DNA from: JAJYSO01 sp964495935
Lineage (GTDB): Bacteria; Bacteroidota; Bacteroidia; Flavobacteriales; Flavobacteriaceae
NCBI GenBank assembly: GCA_964495935.1
Contig: CAZBXQ010000002.1
Coordinates: 1 to 64,000 of the forward strand
Direction: 5' to 3'
DNA length: 64,000 nucleotides
Position 1 is the first letter of the stretch. Each line of letters starts with the position of its first letter. The notes below the pieces were generated by a model. It was not told where the DNA came from. It saw nothing but the letters and a program-made list of their open reading frames with translations, and did no database searches. A program made the translations under genes and the position numbers. Below are positions 44,914-54,185 of the stretch, piece after piece.

Positions 44914-44944
44914 AATCCGGAGTCTGAAAACTCCGGATTTTTTA
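44914..44944 (+). terminator. Intrinsic terminator after the Cys-rich protein gene
   Basis: 10-bp stem aatccggagt (44914-44923) with actccggatt (44930-44939), then a T run. Confidence 0.92.
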
Positions 44945-45100
44945 TTTTCGACAGTACACAAAGAGTTTTGTTTTCGCTTTCCTCGCGGCCTTCACAAATC
45001 ACTGTAAGAGTGCTTATTTTATCAATTTTACAATAGCTTTAGTATCTTAAAATAGATTCAAATCGTACTTTCAAAACTTTAAAGTTTTCTCCCGGTACAA

Positions 45101-45937
45101 TTGTGTTATCTATTTATTAAAAGTCGAAGAGACAGGACCCGGACAAGGTTCCCGAAAACACCGCCTCGTAAATTTCATTTTTTTACGGGGCTGGTGGGTC
45201 TGCTGCTTATGATTCAGAACGCGCCAAAAGGATATGCACAAGAAGCCGGCTATCTAAACGGAATCGTTAAGAGCAGCGATTCTCTGGTCTCGGAGGTTTA
45301 TATAAAAAATCTATCCCGAGGCATCATCACAACGACAAATGATGAAGGGGCTTTTAAGATTCGGGCTGAAGCCGGAGACACTTTGATTTTTTCCCATATA
45401 GCCCTAAAAGAATCCGTATTGTTTTTAAAACCGGACGAAATAAATCACCAACCCCTTATTTATAAAATGAATCCACAGGGAATAGCACTCGATGAGGTAC
45501 GAATAAATCAGTATGCCGATATTGATGCAGTTGCTTTGGGCATTATCGATAAAAAGGTGGAACCACTCACCCAAAATGAAAGAAAACTCAACGCAGCAGG
45601 AGACTTTAAATGGATTCATTTACTGAGCCTCCTGGGTGGGAGTCTCGAAGTAGATCCCATTTTAAACAAAATTAATGGAAGGACCAAAAGACTCAAACGC
45701 TATATCAAAATGGATCAAAAAATGGAAAATATCCATTTTTTAGAATCTCGTTATTCCAATTATATGATAAAGGATCTGGAGATTCCGGAGACTGCCATCG
45801 GTGGGTTTTTATACCATCTGGCCGATCAGGAATCTCTTCAAGCGTTAATCGATAAAAAGCGGGAGGATCAGCTCCAATTCTTTATCGTAGATCAATGGGT
45901 GCAGTATAAGAAACTCCTGCATCAGGAAGATGAGTAA
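45101..45937 (+). CDS. Carboxypeptidase-regulatory-like domain protein
   Basis: About 278 residues from a TTG at 45101; the real start is uncertain because no ATG precedes the signal-like stretch FHFFTGLVGLLLMIQ, which ends near GYAQ. A regulatory-like beta domain follows (LNGIVKSSDSLVSEVYIKNL ... GAFKIRAEAGDTLIFSHIALKE), as found at the N-terminus of TonB receptors, but no plug or barrel follows. The C-terminal half is polar and unassigned. Proteins of this build in Flavobacteriaceae are periplasmic or outer-membrane associated; function is unknown. Confidence 0.75.
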   Translation: MCYLFIKSRRDRTRTRFPKTPPRKFHFFTGLVGLLLMIQNAPKGYAQEAGYLNGIVKSSDSLVSEVYIKNLSRGIITTTNDEGAFKIRAEAGDTLIFSHIALKESVLFLKPDEINHQPLIYKMNPQGIALDEVRINQYADIDAVALGIIDKKVEPLTQNERKLNAAGDFKWIHLLSLLGGSLEVDPILNKINGRTKRLKRYIKMDQKMENIHFLESRYSNYMIKDLEIPETAIGGFLYHLADQESLQALIDKKREDQLQFFIVDQWVQYKKLLHQEDE

Positions 45938-46090
45938 AAAGAGAACCTACCGGCTTATCTAATCCATTTATCCGAGCTCCCGATAGAAAATAAAGTCGAG
46001 AGCAATACTATTCATTCAAACACCCCTAAAGAATTTTTGACCCCTTTAAAGGTTTACGAAAATATTTATTTTAAAATAGTTAAGCTTATC

Positions 46091-46120
46091 TGTAACCTTT
46101 TGGTAGAACAGAGCGTCCTA
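46091..46120 (+). promoter_or_regulatory. Candidate ECF sigma promoter (TGTAAC-N17-CGTCC)
   Basis: TGTAAC at 46091-46096 and CGTCCTA at 46114-46120 are 17 nt apart and lie 31 nt before ATG 46152. CGTC at -10 and an AAC-containing -35 are typical of ECF sigma factors, and an ECF sigma gene is encoded in the operon, so autoregulation is likely. Confidence 0.6.
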
Positions 46121-46151
46121 TTAGTAAAGAACATAACTAAAAAAATTAATT

Positions 46152-46550
46152 ATGAGATTACTTGTACCCATTGTACCCATATTGGGAATCCTATCCACCA
46201 TTGCTCTACCGATAGGTTTAGGGCTGTATATTGCAATTCGTTCCATAAACACCAGGCACAAGGAACGCATGGCACTGATCGAACAAGGGATTATTCCGCC
46301 GGAAGGATCACAATCCACACCTAATAAATATCGTTCATTACGCAATGGGATTTTGATGGTAGGAATCGCCATAGGATTGATTATTTCCTTGATTATCAGT
46401 TATCGGCTCGATCTTGATCGAGAACGCACATTTTTGGTCATTGCACCTTCGGTATTACTATTTTTGGGAACGGGTTATTTATTGTTTTATTTTCTGGTCA
46501 GAAACAAAGAAGAATTTCAAGAGGATTCGGAACAAATTGATTTCCAATAA
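46152..46550 (+). CDS. Small membrane protein, DUF6249-like
   Basis: 132 residues with three hydrophobic helices (about 5-28, 67-88, 96-116) and a cytosolic loop RHKERMALIEQGIIPPEG between the first two. That loop (ER-A-IE-G--P) is typical of the DUF6249 group found beside ECF sigma genes. It has an acidic C-terminus. It is the first gene of a three-gene operon with the ECF sigma factor and another small membrane protein, behind a candidate ECF promoter. It may sense membrane state or act in sigma control; that is inference. Confidence 0.75.
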   Translation: MRLLVPIVPILGILSTIALPIGLGLYIAIRSINTRHKERMALIEQGIIPPEGSQSTPNKYRSLRNGILMVGIAIGLIISLIISYRLDLDRERTFLVIAPSVLLFLGTGYLLFYFLVRNKEEFQEDSEQIDFQ

Positions 46551-46597
46551 AAAATATTCACCTAAATATTGAATTTCGACCAATTCGGCGATTTTCT

Positions 46598-47146
46598 ATG
46601 GATGAAAAGTTACGCATCAAACAAATCATGAAAGGCAACACCGCCGCTTTTGGGTATTTTGTAGATACCTATAAGGATATGGCCGTGAGCCTTGCCTTTC
46701 GGATTTGTCACAACCGGGAGGAAGCAGAGGATATTGCCCAAATGGCATTTGTTAAGGCATTCCGAAATCTACATACCTTTAAAAGCAGCGGTAAATTCTC
46801 AACCTGGTTTTACAGTATCGTTTACAATACAGGGATATCCGAAACCCGAAAAGCCATTTATAAAACCGAGTTTATCGATTATCGGCATACAAATATCAAC
46901 GAGGAACATTCCGAATTTGACACCCTAAATATAATTCTTCAAAAAGAACGCAAGGCAATGATCGACGAAGCGTTAGCCAGAATTTCTGAGACAGAAGCCG
47001 TGGCTTTGACCCTTTTTTACCTGGAGGAAAACTCCATAAAAGAAGTTGCTGAAATTATGTCGCTAACCCCGGCAAATGTCAAGGTAAAACTACATCGCGG
47101 ACGAAAAAACTTAGCAAAAGCCCTGCGCAATATGAACGTAAACTGA
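46598..47146 (+). CDS. ECF RNA polymerase sigma factor
   Basis: A 182-residue group 4 sigma-70 factor. Region 2 is about residues 15-85 (DMAVSLAFRICHNREEAEDIAQMAFVKAF..., split here by region 2.2 to 2.4 landmarks such as AEDIAQ and FSTWFYSI). Region 4 is about 125-178 (EAVALTLFYLEENSIKEVAE, then LTPANVKVKLHRGRKNL). It has no C-terminal extension. It lies 47 nt after the DUF6249-like gene and 40 nt before a small membrane protein gene that may be its anti-sigma. Confidence 0.93.
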   Translation: MDEKLRIKQIMKGNTAAFGYFVDTYKDMAVSLAFRICHNREEAEDIAQMAFVKAFRNLHTFKSSGKFSTWFYSIVYNTGISETRKAIYKTEFIDYRHTNINEEHSEFDTLNIILQKERKAMIDEALARISETEAVALTLFYLEENSIKEVAEIMSLTPANVKVKLHRGRKNLAKALRNMNVN

Positions 47147-47186
47147 ATTCATTTTTATAAATTTTGAACTTCAAAGAAACAAAACG

Positions 47187-47534
47187 ATGGAAGACAATCA
47201 ACTAAGAAATATTCTTAAGGACTCCCCCATAAAAGCCAGTAAACATTTCACAAACCGGGTGATGCATCAGATCGAAATGGAAGAGGCTCTCACACCCCAA
47301 AAAAAGAGGATCCCTGTTTATTCTCCGAGCACAGCCATAGGTGTCTTCGGAGTAATGTACGGACTTATTATACTGACCGGATGGTTTCTCTATGGCCCCA
47401 CCGGCCCCGATCTGCTCGAATCCTCTCTGTTTCTTAGAATCAGCGGTTTGATTGCCTCGGTTTGCGGGTTTTTTTACTTGATTTCTGCTTTTGACGATTC
47501 CAAAATCGATCGCCGAAAATCCTCAAGAACTTAA
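47187..47534 (+). CDS. Small membrane protein, possible anti-sigma partner
   Basis: 115 residues. The N-terminal soluble part (about 55 residues) contains SKHFTNRVMHQIEMEEAL, a helix pattern common in the cytosolic end of anti-sigma-like proteins of Bacteroidota. Two membrane helices follow (about 52-72 and 84-104). There is no zinc-binding HxxxCxxC motif. Position directly after the ECF sigma gene supports a role in controlling it, but sequence alone does not prove this. Confidence 0.7.
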   Translation: MEDNQLRNILKDSPIKASKHFTNRVMHQIEMEEALTPQKKRIPVYSPSTAIGVFGVMYGLIILTGWFLYGPTGPDLLESSLFLRISGLIASVCGFFYLISAFDDSKIDRRKSSRT

Positions 47535-47547
47535 GTGGAATACACTC

Positions 47548-49011
47548 TTATTTCCGCTCCGGAATCACCTCCAACACACCGGTAAGCAATCTCCAAAATT
47601 TTTGAGTTGAAGAGATACTCGCTCGCTCATCGGGAGAATGGGCTCCTTTTATGGTAGGACCAAAGGAAATGGCATCCATCTGCGGGTAATGACTCAGCAA
47701 AATTCCACATTCCAATCCGGCATGACAGGCTACCACATGAGGAGTTTCATTATGCTGTTCGGTATAGATTCTCTTAAGAACTTTTAAAATATCAGAATCC
47801 GGACGGGGTTGCCAGCCCGGGTAATCGGCTGCTGTACTCACCTCAAACCCACCGAGCGTCAATACTCCGGTAAGCATATTTACAAGATCCTGCTTCCCGC
47901 TTTCTACAGAAGATCGGGTTAGGCATTTCAATTCCATTTTCCCCGATCCCACCTCGACAGCCGCAAGATTATTCGAGGTCTCCACCAAATCTTCAATATC
48001 CGGACTCCTACGATATACTCCGTTCGGGATTCCATAGATCGTATTCAACAGGGTTTTCGTTTCCTCCAAAGAAAGTACGGTATCCGGTATATTTTCCTCT
48101 TCGACAACAAATTTCAATTGTTTTTCAAGGCTTTCGTATTCCTCCTGTATGAGTTGAGTTTCTTTTATCAGATTAGTTTCAAGCGTTTTCTGCTCCTGCT
48201 TGGGAACCACAAAGTGGATCTCACTTTCCCGCGGAATAGCATTTCGTAATCCTCCCCCTCGAATTGTGGCAATCTGAACCCTGCTGTTGGCAGAACCCGC
48301 ATATAACACACGGTCGATCAGCTTATTGGCATTTCCCAGCCCTTTGTGAATATCCATTCCCGAGTGCCCCCCATTTAAGCCCGATAGCCTTAACCTGAGC
48401 CCCACAGCATCCTTACTCGGTTTTTCAGGGGTATATGTTTTTGTTCCGGTAACGTCAATTCCTCCGGCACAACCAATATCAATCTCATCGTCCTCTTCAG
48501 TATCCAGATTTAAAAGAATCTCTCCACTCAACACATCGTTATCCAAATTAATGGCTCCATCCATTCCGGTCTCCTCATCATAGGTGATCAACGCCTCAAT
48601 AGCGGGGTGCTGAAGGTTTTTACTCGCCAAGACGGTCAAAATCGCAGCCACCCCCAAGCCATTGTCTGCTCCCAATGTGGTTCCCCGGGCACGCACCCAG
48701 TCCCCATCGACATACATCTCAATTCCATCGGTACTGAAATCGTGTTCTACGCCCCCGTTTTTCTGCGCTACCATATCCATATGCCCTTGCAGTACCACCG
48801 TCTTTCGGTTTTCCATCCCCGAGGTTGCCGGCTTTTTTATAATCACATTCCCGGTAGAATCCTGCACGGTTTCCAATGCTAAAGATCGGCCAAAATCCAG
48901 TAAAAATTTTCTTACTTTCTGCATTTGCCCGGAAGGCCGTGGAATTGCATTCAGCTGCACAAAATTCTTCCAGACTTCCTGAGGCTCGTTTTTTTGTATC
49001 TCTTCGTTCAT
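47548..49011 (-). CDS. pepD: Aminoacyl-histidine dipeptidase PepD
   Basis: A 487-residue M20 family dizinc peptidase cleaving Xaa-His and other dipeptides in the cytosol. The first metal motif is LQGHMDMVAQK near residue 75, then TTLGADNGLGVA, and the catalytic Glu with metal ligand in TYDEETGMDGA near 147. It has the GGHSGMDIHKG lid motif, VVACHAGLECGIL and the final SFGPTIKGAHSPDER. Length is normal for PepD. It is convergent with the sigma operon, with only 13 bp between. Confidence 0.93.
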   Translation of the reverse strand: MNEEIQKNEPQEVWKNFVQLNAIPRPSGQMQKVRKFLLDFGRSLALETVQDSTGNVIIKKPATSGMENRKTVVLQGHMDMVAQKNGGVEHDFSTDGIEMYVDGDWVRARGTTLGADNGLGVAAILTVLASKNLQHPAIEALITYDEETGMDGAINLDNDVLSGEILLNLDTEEDDEIDIGCAGGIDVTGTKTYTPEKPSKDAVGLRLRLSGLNGGHSGMDIHKGLGNANKLIDRVLYAGSANSRVQIATIRGGGLRNAIPRESEIHFVVPKQEQKTLETNLIKETQLIQEEYESLEKQLKFVVEEENIPDTVLSLEETKTLLNTIYGIPNGVYRRSPDIEDLVETSNNLAAVEVGSGKMELKCLTRSSVESGKQDLVNMLTGVLTLGGFEVSTAADYPGWQPRPDSDILKVLKRIYTEQHNETPHVVACHAGLECGILLSHYPQMDAISFGPTIKGAHSPDERASISSTQKFWRLLTGVLEVIPERK

Positions 49012-49028
49012 TATCTGTTATTTTTATA

Positions 49029-49233
49029 AGAAGGTTGTTAATCTTTCTAAAGTTGGTACAACTTTCTAATACCTGTGGGAATACCATACTCACTCCACAT
49101 CAAGGTAGTTTTTATCTCTTTTTCGACCATCAATATGAATCGGCTCTATATAAAAGCCCAAATCGGGAACAATCATCTCTATTTCGGTCGGCTGATAGGT
49201 TTTACTTGAATCCCAAAAGATTAAATAACCTCA
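49029..49233. repeat. Degenerate MITE-like element, copy F
   Basis: The right end ggttttacttgaatcccaaa followed by agattaaataacctca is a decayed form of the right end of copies A and D. The left end (ttgttaatctttctaaagtt) is weak. It fills the 272-bp gap upstream of pepD. Confidence 0.5.
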
Positions 49234-49283
49234 AAATTCTGCGTAAAAGGTAATCATCTCGATCCAAAAAATTAAAATATCCC

Positions 49284-50993
49284 TTACCTTTTAACTAAAG
49301 ATTTGTGATTTTTAAAATATTGAAAAATCACTGCCAAAATCATCACCAGGGCACATCCCAAGAAATTGAGCCATAAAAAAGGCATTTTATCTACTCCCAT
49401 AGTAAAAATCATACCGGCCACAATCAAAAAAACCAATAATTGCGTCCATATCGCTGCCCGGAAAACGCTCCAACTCCCCACATAACGCACAAAAAAAGCC
49501 AGTAAAAAAACACCTAACACATTTCCGTAAAATATGGATCCGATAATATTCACCAACTGTATCAGATTATCAAAAAGATGGGCAGAACAGGCTACGATCA
49601 CCGCCATCACCCCCCAGATTAAGGTAAACCATTTAGACATCCGCACCTCTTGGGCAGTAGATTTTTTATACGATAGATTCCGTTTATACAAATCAATCAT
49701 GGTTGTCGAAGCCAAAGCATTCAATTCGGAGGCCGTAGATGACATTGCCGCCGAAAAAATTACAGCCAAAAGAAGACCGACCACGCCCCGCGGCAAGTTC
49801 CGAGTAATAAAATGAATAAAAACATAATCCTTATCGTTGGTCTCGATAGTTTTATCGACATTTTTAAGGACTTCCCGCCCTGCTTCCCGCAGTTTTTTCG
49901 CTTCTTGACTATAATGAAGGATTTTAGTTCCGGCCTTGTTTTTTGCAACTTCATTTTCTGCGTTGATAAACTGCAAGGAAGCTTTCGATTTATGCTTGTG
50001 AAGTTCATCATAAGCCGATTGATACCGCTGGTATTGTTCCTTCTGCATCCCGATTTCCTGGGCTATAGGATTAAAATTAAGCGGAGCCGGATGAAATTGG
50101 TAGAAGACAAAAACCATGACCCCGATCAACAAGATAAAAAACTGCATGGGTACCTTTACAATCCCGTTGAATATCAGTCCGAGTTGACTCTCCCGAATCG
50201 ATTTCCCTGAAAGATATCGCTGCACCTGACTTTGATCGGTTCCAAAATAGGAAAGAGCCAAAAAAGTCCCTCCGATTAATCCGCTCCACACCGTATAACG
50301 ATTACTGAAATCTACCGAAAAATCGAGGATTTCCATTTTGTTATTTGCCCCCGCCAGAGCCAGTGCATCGGTGAAGGTGAGATCTTCGGGCAAAAGCTTA
50401 AAAATCACAAGGAAGACGGTAATCAGCCCGATAAAGATTACTGCCATTTGTTGTTTATGGGTAATGTTGACCGCCCGGGTTCCCCCGGTTACCGTATAAA
50501 TAATAACCAGTGCGCCAATAATAATATTTAAGGTAAACAAATCCCACCCTAATACTACCGAAAGGATAATGGAAGGAGCAAAAATTGTAATTCCGGCCGA
50601 CAGCCCGCGTTGAATTAAAAACAATAACGCCGTAAGCGTTCGGGTTCTCCGGTCAAATCGGCTTTCGAGATATTCATAGGCCGTAAAAACTTTTAACCGA
50701 TGGTAAATCGGAATAAAAACCAGACAAATAATAACCATGGCCAAAGGGAGGCCAAAATAAAACTGCACAAACCCCATCCCGTCGGCAAAAGCCTGTCCGG
50801 GAGTCGATAAAAAAGTAATTGCACTGGCCTGGGTAGCCATGACCGACAGTCCAATCGTCCACCATTGAGATTGATTACCCCCCTTTAGATAATCATCAAC
50901 ATTTTTTGATTTACGGGTTCTTAAAACTCCGTAAAGTACGATAAACACAAGGGTGAACAACAAGACCAACCAATCCCAAAAGCTCATCCCCAT
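49284..50993 (-). CDS. Sodium:solute symporter (SSS family)
   Basis: A 569-residue transporter with 13-14 membrane helices, importing a sugar, amino acid or acid with Na+. It shows the start FWDWLVLLFTLVFIVLYGVL, SQWWTIGLSVMATQASAITFLSTPGQAF (sodium-site region), YEYLESRFDRRTRTLTALLFL and AAMSSTASELNALASTTMIDLYKR. A charged loop of about 75 residues (320-395) separates helices in the second half. Substrate unknown. It begins 4 nt after a 37-codon membrane protein gene. Confidence 0.93.
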   Translation of the reverse strand: MGMSFWDWLVLLFTLVFIVLYGVLRTRKSKNVDDYLKGGNQSQWWTIGLSVMATQASAITFLSTPGQAFADGMGFVQFYFGLPLAMVIICLVFIPIYHRLKVFTAYEYLESRFDRRTRTLTALLFLIQRGLSAGITIFAPSIILSVVLGWDLFTLNIIIGALVIIYTVTGGTRAVNITHKQQMAVIFIGLITVFLVIFKLLPEDLTFTDALALAGANNKMEILDFSVDFSNRYTVWSGLIGGTFLALSYFGTDQSQVQRYLSGKSIRESQLGLIFNGIVKVPMQFFILLIGVMVFVFYQFHPAPLNFNPIAQEIGMQKEQYQRYQSAYDELHKHKSKASLQFINAENEVAKNKAGTKILHYSQEAKKLREAGREVLKNVDKTIETNDKDYVFIHFITRNLPRGVVGLLLAVIFSAAMSSTASELNALASTTMIDLYKRNLSYKKSTAQEVRMSKWFTLIWGVMAVIVACSAHLFDNLIQLVNIIGSIFYGNVLGVFLLAFFVRYVGSWSVFRAAIWTQLLVFLIVAGMIFTMGVDKMPFLWLNFLGCALVMILAVIFQYFKNHKSLVKR

Positions 50994-50997
50994 TTAT

Positions 50998-51111
50998 TTA
51001 AGTAAAACTCCTCATGAGCCCATAAAAAACTATTATATACAACAGGTTTGCCAGAAGCACCAGTGTATAACTCCTCTTCCACTCATACCGTTTTTCGCGT
51101 TCTTCAGTCAT
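50998..51111 (-). CDS. Small single-span membrane protein upstream of the symporter (37 aa)
   Basis: The product begins MTEEREKRYEWKRSYTL and continues as one hydrophobic helix (VLLANLLYIIVFYGLM) ending RSFT. The ATG is at 51111 and the TAA at 50998-51000, 4 nt before the symporter start at 50993. The charged N-terminus and single helix fit small accessory subunits of transporters. Spacing suggests translational coupling. Such tiny genes are easily missed. No family is recognised with certainty. Confidence 0.7.
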   Translation of the reverse strand: MTEEREKRYEWKRSYTLVLLANLLYIIVFYGLMRSFT

Positions 51112-51326
51112 TGCACAAGATGATTACAGAACAGAATACCTCATTCTCTTCAATCCTCTAAAATACAAATACTGTCAGGATAATCAAGGATTTGATTTGG
51201 AAAAGAAAAACAGAATTAAACCCAAGCTTGATTGCTATACTCCCTCAGAAACGGTTCTTTAAGAAATATATCGGCACTTTAGAGATCAGCCAATTGTCCC
51301 GGGCATCCTTTGTATTCCTTCTGTTT

Positions 51327-53819
51327 TTATAAGGCCAAAAGATTGGCCAACAATCGGTAAGCTCCCGGAACGCCTGCCGGAAGTTGCCGAAAGAAACTCA
51401 GTCCCGTATAGATATAATGTCCCTTTCCATAAGGGGCTACCAATAAACTTCCCTTTAATGTCGCCTCTCCCCGGTCATGCATTCCCAAAATCGGAATATA
51501 TTCATCACTCCAAGAATGTGGGAAATAAAGTCCACGTTCTTGTACCCAACCTTTAAAATCATCTTTAGAAATTTTATTGGGGGTATTCAATACCGGATGA
51601 TCCGGAGCCAGGAATTCCACTTTAGAATCTTCATCGGTCACGCGTTCATGGGATAGTTCCATAGGATAGGGTCCTATTTTTTTAGTTTTTATACCCGCCA
51701 GCTGACTATATTGCGTGATTAGTGTTCCTCCTTGTTTGACATAGTCAAAGAGTACATTTTGATTTAAAACTAAATCGGTATTGGTATTATAAGCCCGAAT
51801 CCCAATCATAACGGCATCGTATTTCTTTAACTGTTGGACAGAAAGATTTTTGCCCGAAAGTTGCGTTACCCGAAAACCGATTTCCCGGAGTCCTTCGGAA
51901 ACTTCGTCTCCGGCACCTTTTATATAGGCAATTTCCTTTCCCGCCGTTTTTATCGGGATACGGTTTACCTTAGTTACAGCCGGCAATAACACCGTTTGCA
52001 CAGGAATATGTGGATAATCAATGACATGAAGCTCCTTTGTATAGGTCTTATCTTTCATTGTAAACTCGGGAGTAATCTCTGCTGTCGAGGGATTTGCCGG
52101 TGGAGTAAGAGTAAATTCCAGGGTTCTGGTCTTCCCTTTCTTATCAATATTTACAGTTACTTCCTGCGGCGATAATGTCCATCCTTTCGGTTGGTTGAGT
52201 TTCAAATTCCCCGAAATACAATCTTTAAAAGCCTTCATCTTCAACTTTATTTTTCGAGGTTTATCGTCCGGGAAAACCATCACCTTATCTTCCATTTGCA
52301 GCGAAACATCGGGAACAATTTTAAAAGGTGTTCGTACTTCTCCCTGAGTCTGGGTGGTGGTTTTATAAATCAGTTCTCGCTCAAAATAAAGGGGTACACC
52401 ATTGATGGATAAATCAAAGCGAGCCACGATTTGCGGAGGTGTTTCAGGTAAACCGATTAAATCCTGACTCTTTACGGTGTACATTCCCAAAGAATGAGGC
52501 TCTCGCAGCCAATACGGGTTCGAATATTCCAGTGTACCCGGAATTTTAAGACTCGTCTCTCGTGTAAACTCACGGTTGTTTTTCAACGATTTATGCAACT
52601 CCAACCGTACTTTTACCAGTGATTTAAAATGAACATCCCGAAGCACAACATCGGCTTTAGAGCGATTTATTGCTTCAATATTCAAAGCTATTTCCTGCCC
52701 GCGGGTTCCTTGATTTTCCGGGGTAGAGACCTCCAGATAAAGCCCCGCAACACCCCCGATAATTTCTTTAATCTGTTGAGTTTTTAATTGACGCCAATAG
52801 TCCTCTTTCAAACCCTGTATTTTCTTGTAGGCCTTTAACAGTTCCGGGAGGCTTCTTTCCGGATGGGCGAAATCATAATTTTTCTGTACGCCTTCCAAGA
52901 TTACACCTATTTCCGCTCCCCCTTCCACTCGATTCCAGGACGTATCAATCCCGGCAAACACGGCCTTGTCGGCATTTATGATATCCCCCTTAAGAGGTTC
53001 AAAAAAATGCAGATCCTCCCCTCTTTCAGTGGCACTTCCAAAACCTTGTGACTTATGCTGGCTTCGGCTTAAGGCCGAAATTTCGGTATTGGAGCGTCCC
53101 CTCACCGGTAAATAAGTACCCAAATCCATCTTTAAAAAGCCCTTATGGTCGGCAGCCAGATATTTTTCTTTATCGCCATAAAAAAACCAGGAATCATTAA
53201 AATACAACCGTTTGGGTTGCCAGGTTTCTACTTTTTTTAATTGACCGGAAAATTTTGTGGAATCACCGGCGAGCTCGAAGGCCTCAGTGCTTAAAATGGC
53301 CGAAGCCGTATGATGCCCGTGCGTATCTCCTGCCGTTCGATGATTAAATCGGTTAATCACCACATCGGGGCGAAATTTTCGAAAAACCCATACTACATCG
53401 CTCAAAACTGTATCCCGATTCCAAAAATTAAAGGTTTCTGTGGGGTTTTTGGAAAACCCAAAGTCATTGGCACGAGTGAAAAATTGTTCCGCATGATCGA
53501 TTCGCCGTGCAGCCAATAATTCTTCGGTACGAATCACCCCCAAAAGCTCTCGGATTTCGTTCCCCAATAAATTTTGTCCTCCATCACCTCGGTTCATGGC
53601 CAAATAAGCTATACGAGCATTCTCTTTATTAGAAAGATAAGAGATCATAGTCGTATTTTCATCATCGGGATGGGCTCCCACATACAACACCGTACCTAAA
53701 AAATTGAGTTTCTGTATTTTTTTATATATTTCTCCGGAGGTATATTCGTTCTGTATTTGCGCCGGCAATAAATAAGAAGTGAACATGGCCATAAAAAAAA
53801 TCGAAAGATTCTTTTTCAT
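51327..53819 (-). CDS. Secreted PIG-L family deacetylase, multidomain
   Basis: 830 residues from ATG 53819 (an ATG 21 nt upstream is also possible) with a signal peptide ending near LPAQ. The N-terminal LmbE/PIG-L domain (about 30-290) has the zinc motif GAHPDDENTT and FNHRTAGDTHGHHTAS, as in N-acetylglucosaminyl deacetylases. The middle part looks like beta-sandwich modules (about 350-590). The last 220 residues resemble a glutamine-amidotransferase-like fold (YDAVMIGIRAYNTN, QGGTLITQYSQ) without an evident catalytic Cys. It probably deacetylates a sugar conjugate outside the cytosol; substrate unknown. Confidence 0.88.
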   Translation of the reverse strand: MKKNLSIFFMAMFTSYLLPAQIQNEYTSGEIYKKIQKLNFLGTVLYVGAHPDDENTTMISYLSNKENARIAYLAMNRGDGGQNLLGNEIRELLGVIRTEELLAARRIDHAEQFFTRANDFGFSKNPTETFNFWNRDTVLSDVVWVFRKFRPDVVINRFNHRTAGDTHGHHTASAILSTEAFELAGDSTKFSGQLKKVETWQPKRLYFNDSWFFYGDKEKYLAADHKGFLKMDLGTYLPVRGRSNTEISALSRSQHKSQGFGSATERGEDLHFFEPLKGDIINADKAVFAGIDTSWNRVEGGAEIGVILEGVQKNYDFAHPERSLPELLKAYKKIQGLKEDYWRQLKTQQIKEIIGGVAGLYLEVSTPENQGTRGQEIALNIEAINRSKADVVLRDVHFKSLVKVRLELHKSLKNNREFTRETSLKIPGTLEYSNPYWLREPHSLGMYTVKSQDLIGLPETPPQIVARFDLSINGVPLYFERELIYKTTTQTQGEVRTPFKIVPDVSLQMEDKVMVFPDDKPRKIKLKMKAFKDCISGNLKLNQPKGWTLSPQEVTVNIDKKGKTRTLEFTLTPPANPSTAEITPEFTMKDKTYTKELHVIDYPHIPVQTVLLPAVTKVNRIPIKTAGKEIAYIKGAGDEVSEGLREIGFRVTQLSGKNLSVQQLKKYDAVMIGIRAYNTNTDLVLNQNVLFDYVKQGGTLITQYSQLAGIKTKKIGPYPMELSHERVTDEDSKVEFLAPDHPVLNTPNKISKDDFKGWVQERGLYFPHSWSDEYIPILGMHDRGEATLKGSLLVAPYGKGHYIYTGLSFFRQLPAGVPGAYRLLANLLAL

Positions 53820-53854
53820 GATATCGGGGGTTTTAGACATTGAATCACAAAGGT

Positions 53855-53935
53855 ACTAAGAGGGGTCCAAAACTTTCTATAATTGACAGCAAAATAATCC
53901 TTCCCTTCCCGCCCGCCTGCTTTTACCATGGATCA
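53855..53935. repeat. MITE-like element, partial copy G
   Basis: ccaaaactttctataattgacagcaaaataatc, seen here in two parts (ccaaaactttctataattga, then cagcaaaataatc), matches the left end of copy D (gtttaaactttctgaaattg, then gctgcaaaatgatc). It is followed by a diverged cccgcccgcctgc. The right end is not recognised. Confidence 0.45.
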
Positions 53936-54023
53936 ATAGAAATACCTCAAACCGAGAAACTCCGGTCTCACCGGTACCCCTTCTGTTCTTTCTCCACCTG
54001 CATTCTAAATAGAACTTTATCAA

Positions 54024-54185
54024 TGAGGTCATTTAAACTTTTGAGATTGAAGCGAAAAATAGAGATTATTGTTCCAGGTGACGGCTTTTTTGTAGAGCAT
54101 AGCCATAGCTACGGTCGAAAAAAAGACTAAATCTGGAGTAATAAGATCATTTTACAGCCAATTTTTGAAAGTATGAATGACCTCA
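54024..54185 (-). repeat. MITE-like element, copy E (162 bp)
   Basis: It runs from tgaggtcatttaaacttt to gaatgacctca. It is nearly identical to copy C along its whole length (same 162 bp), although the two lie 33 kb apart. Confidence 0.88.
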
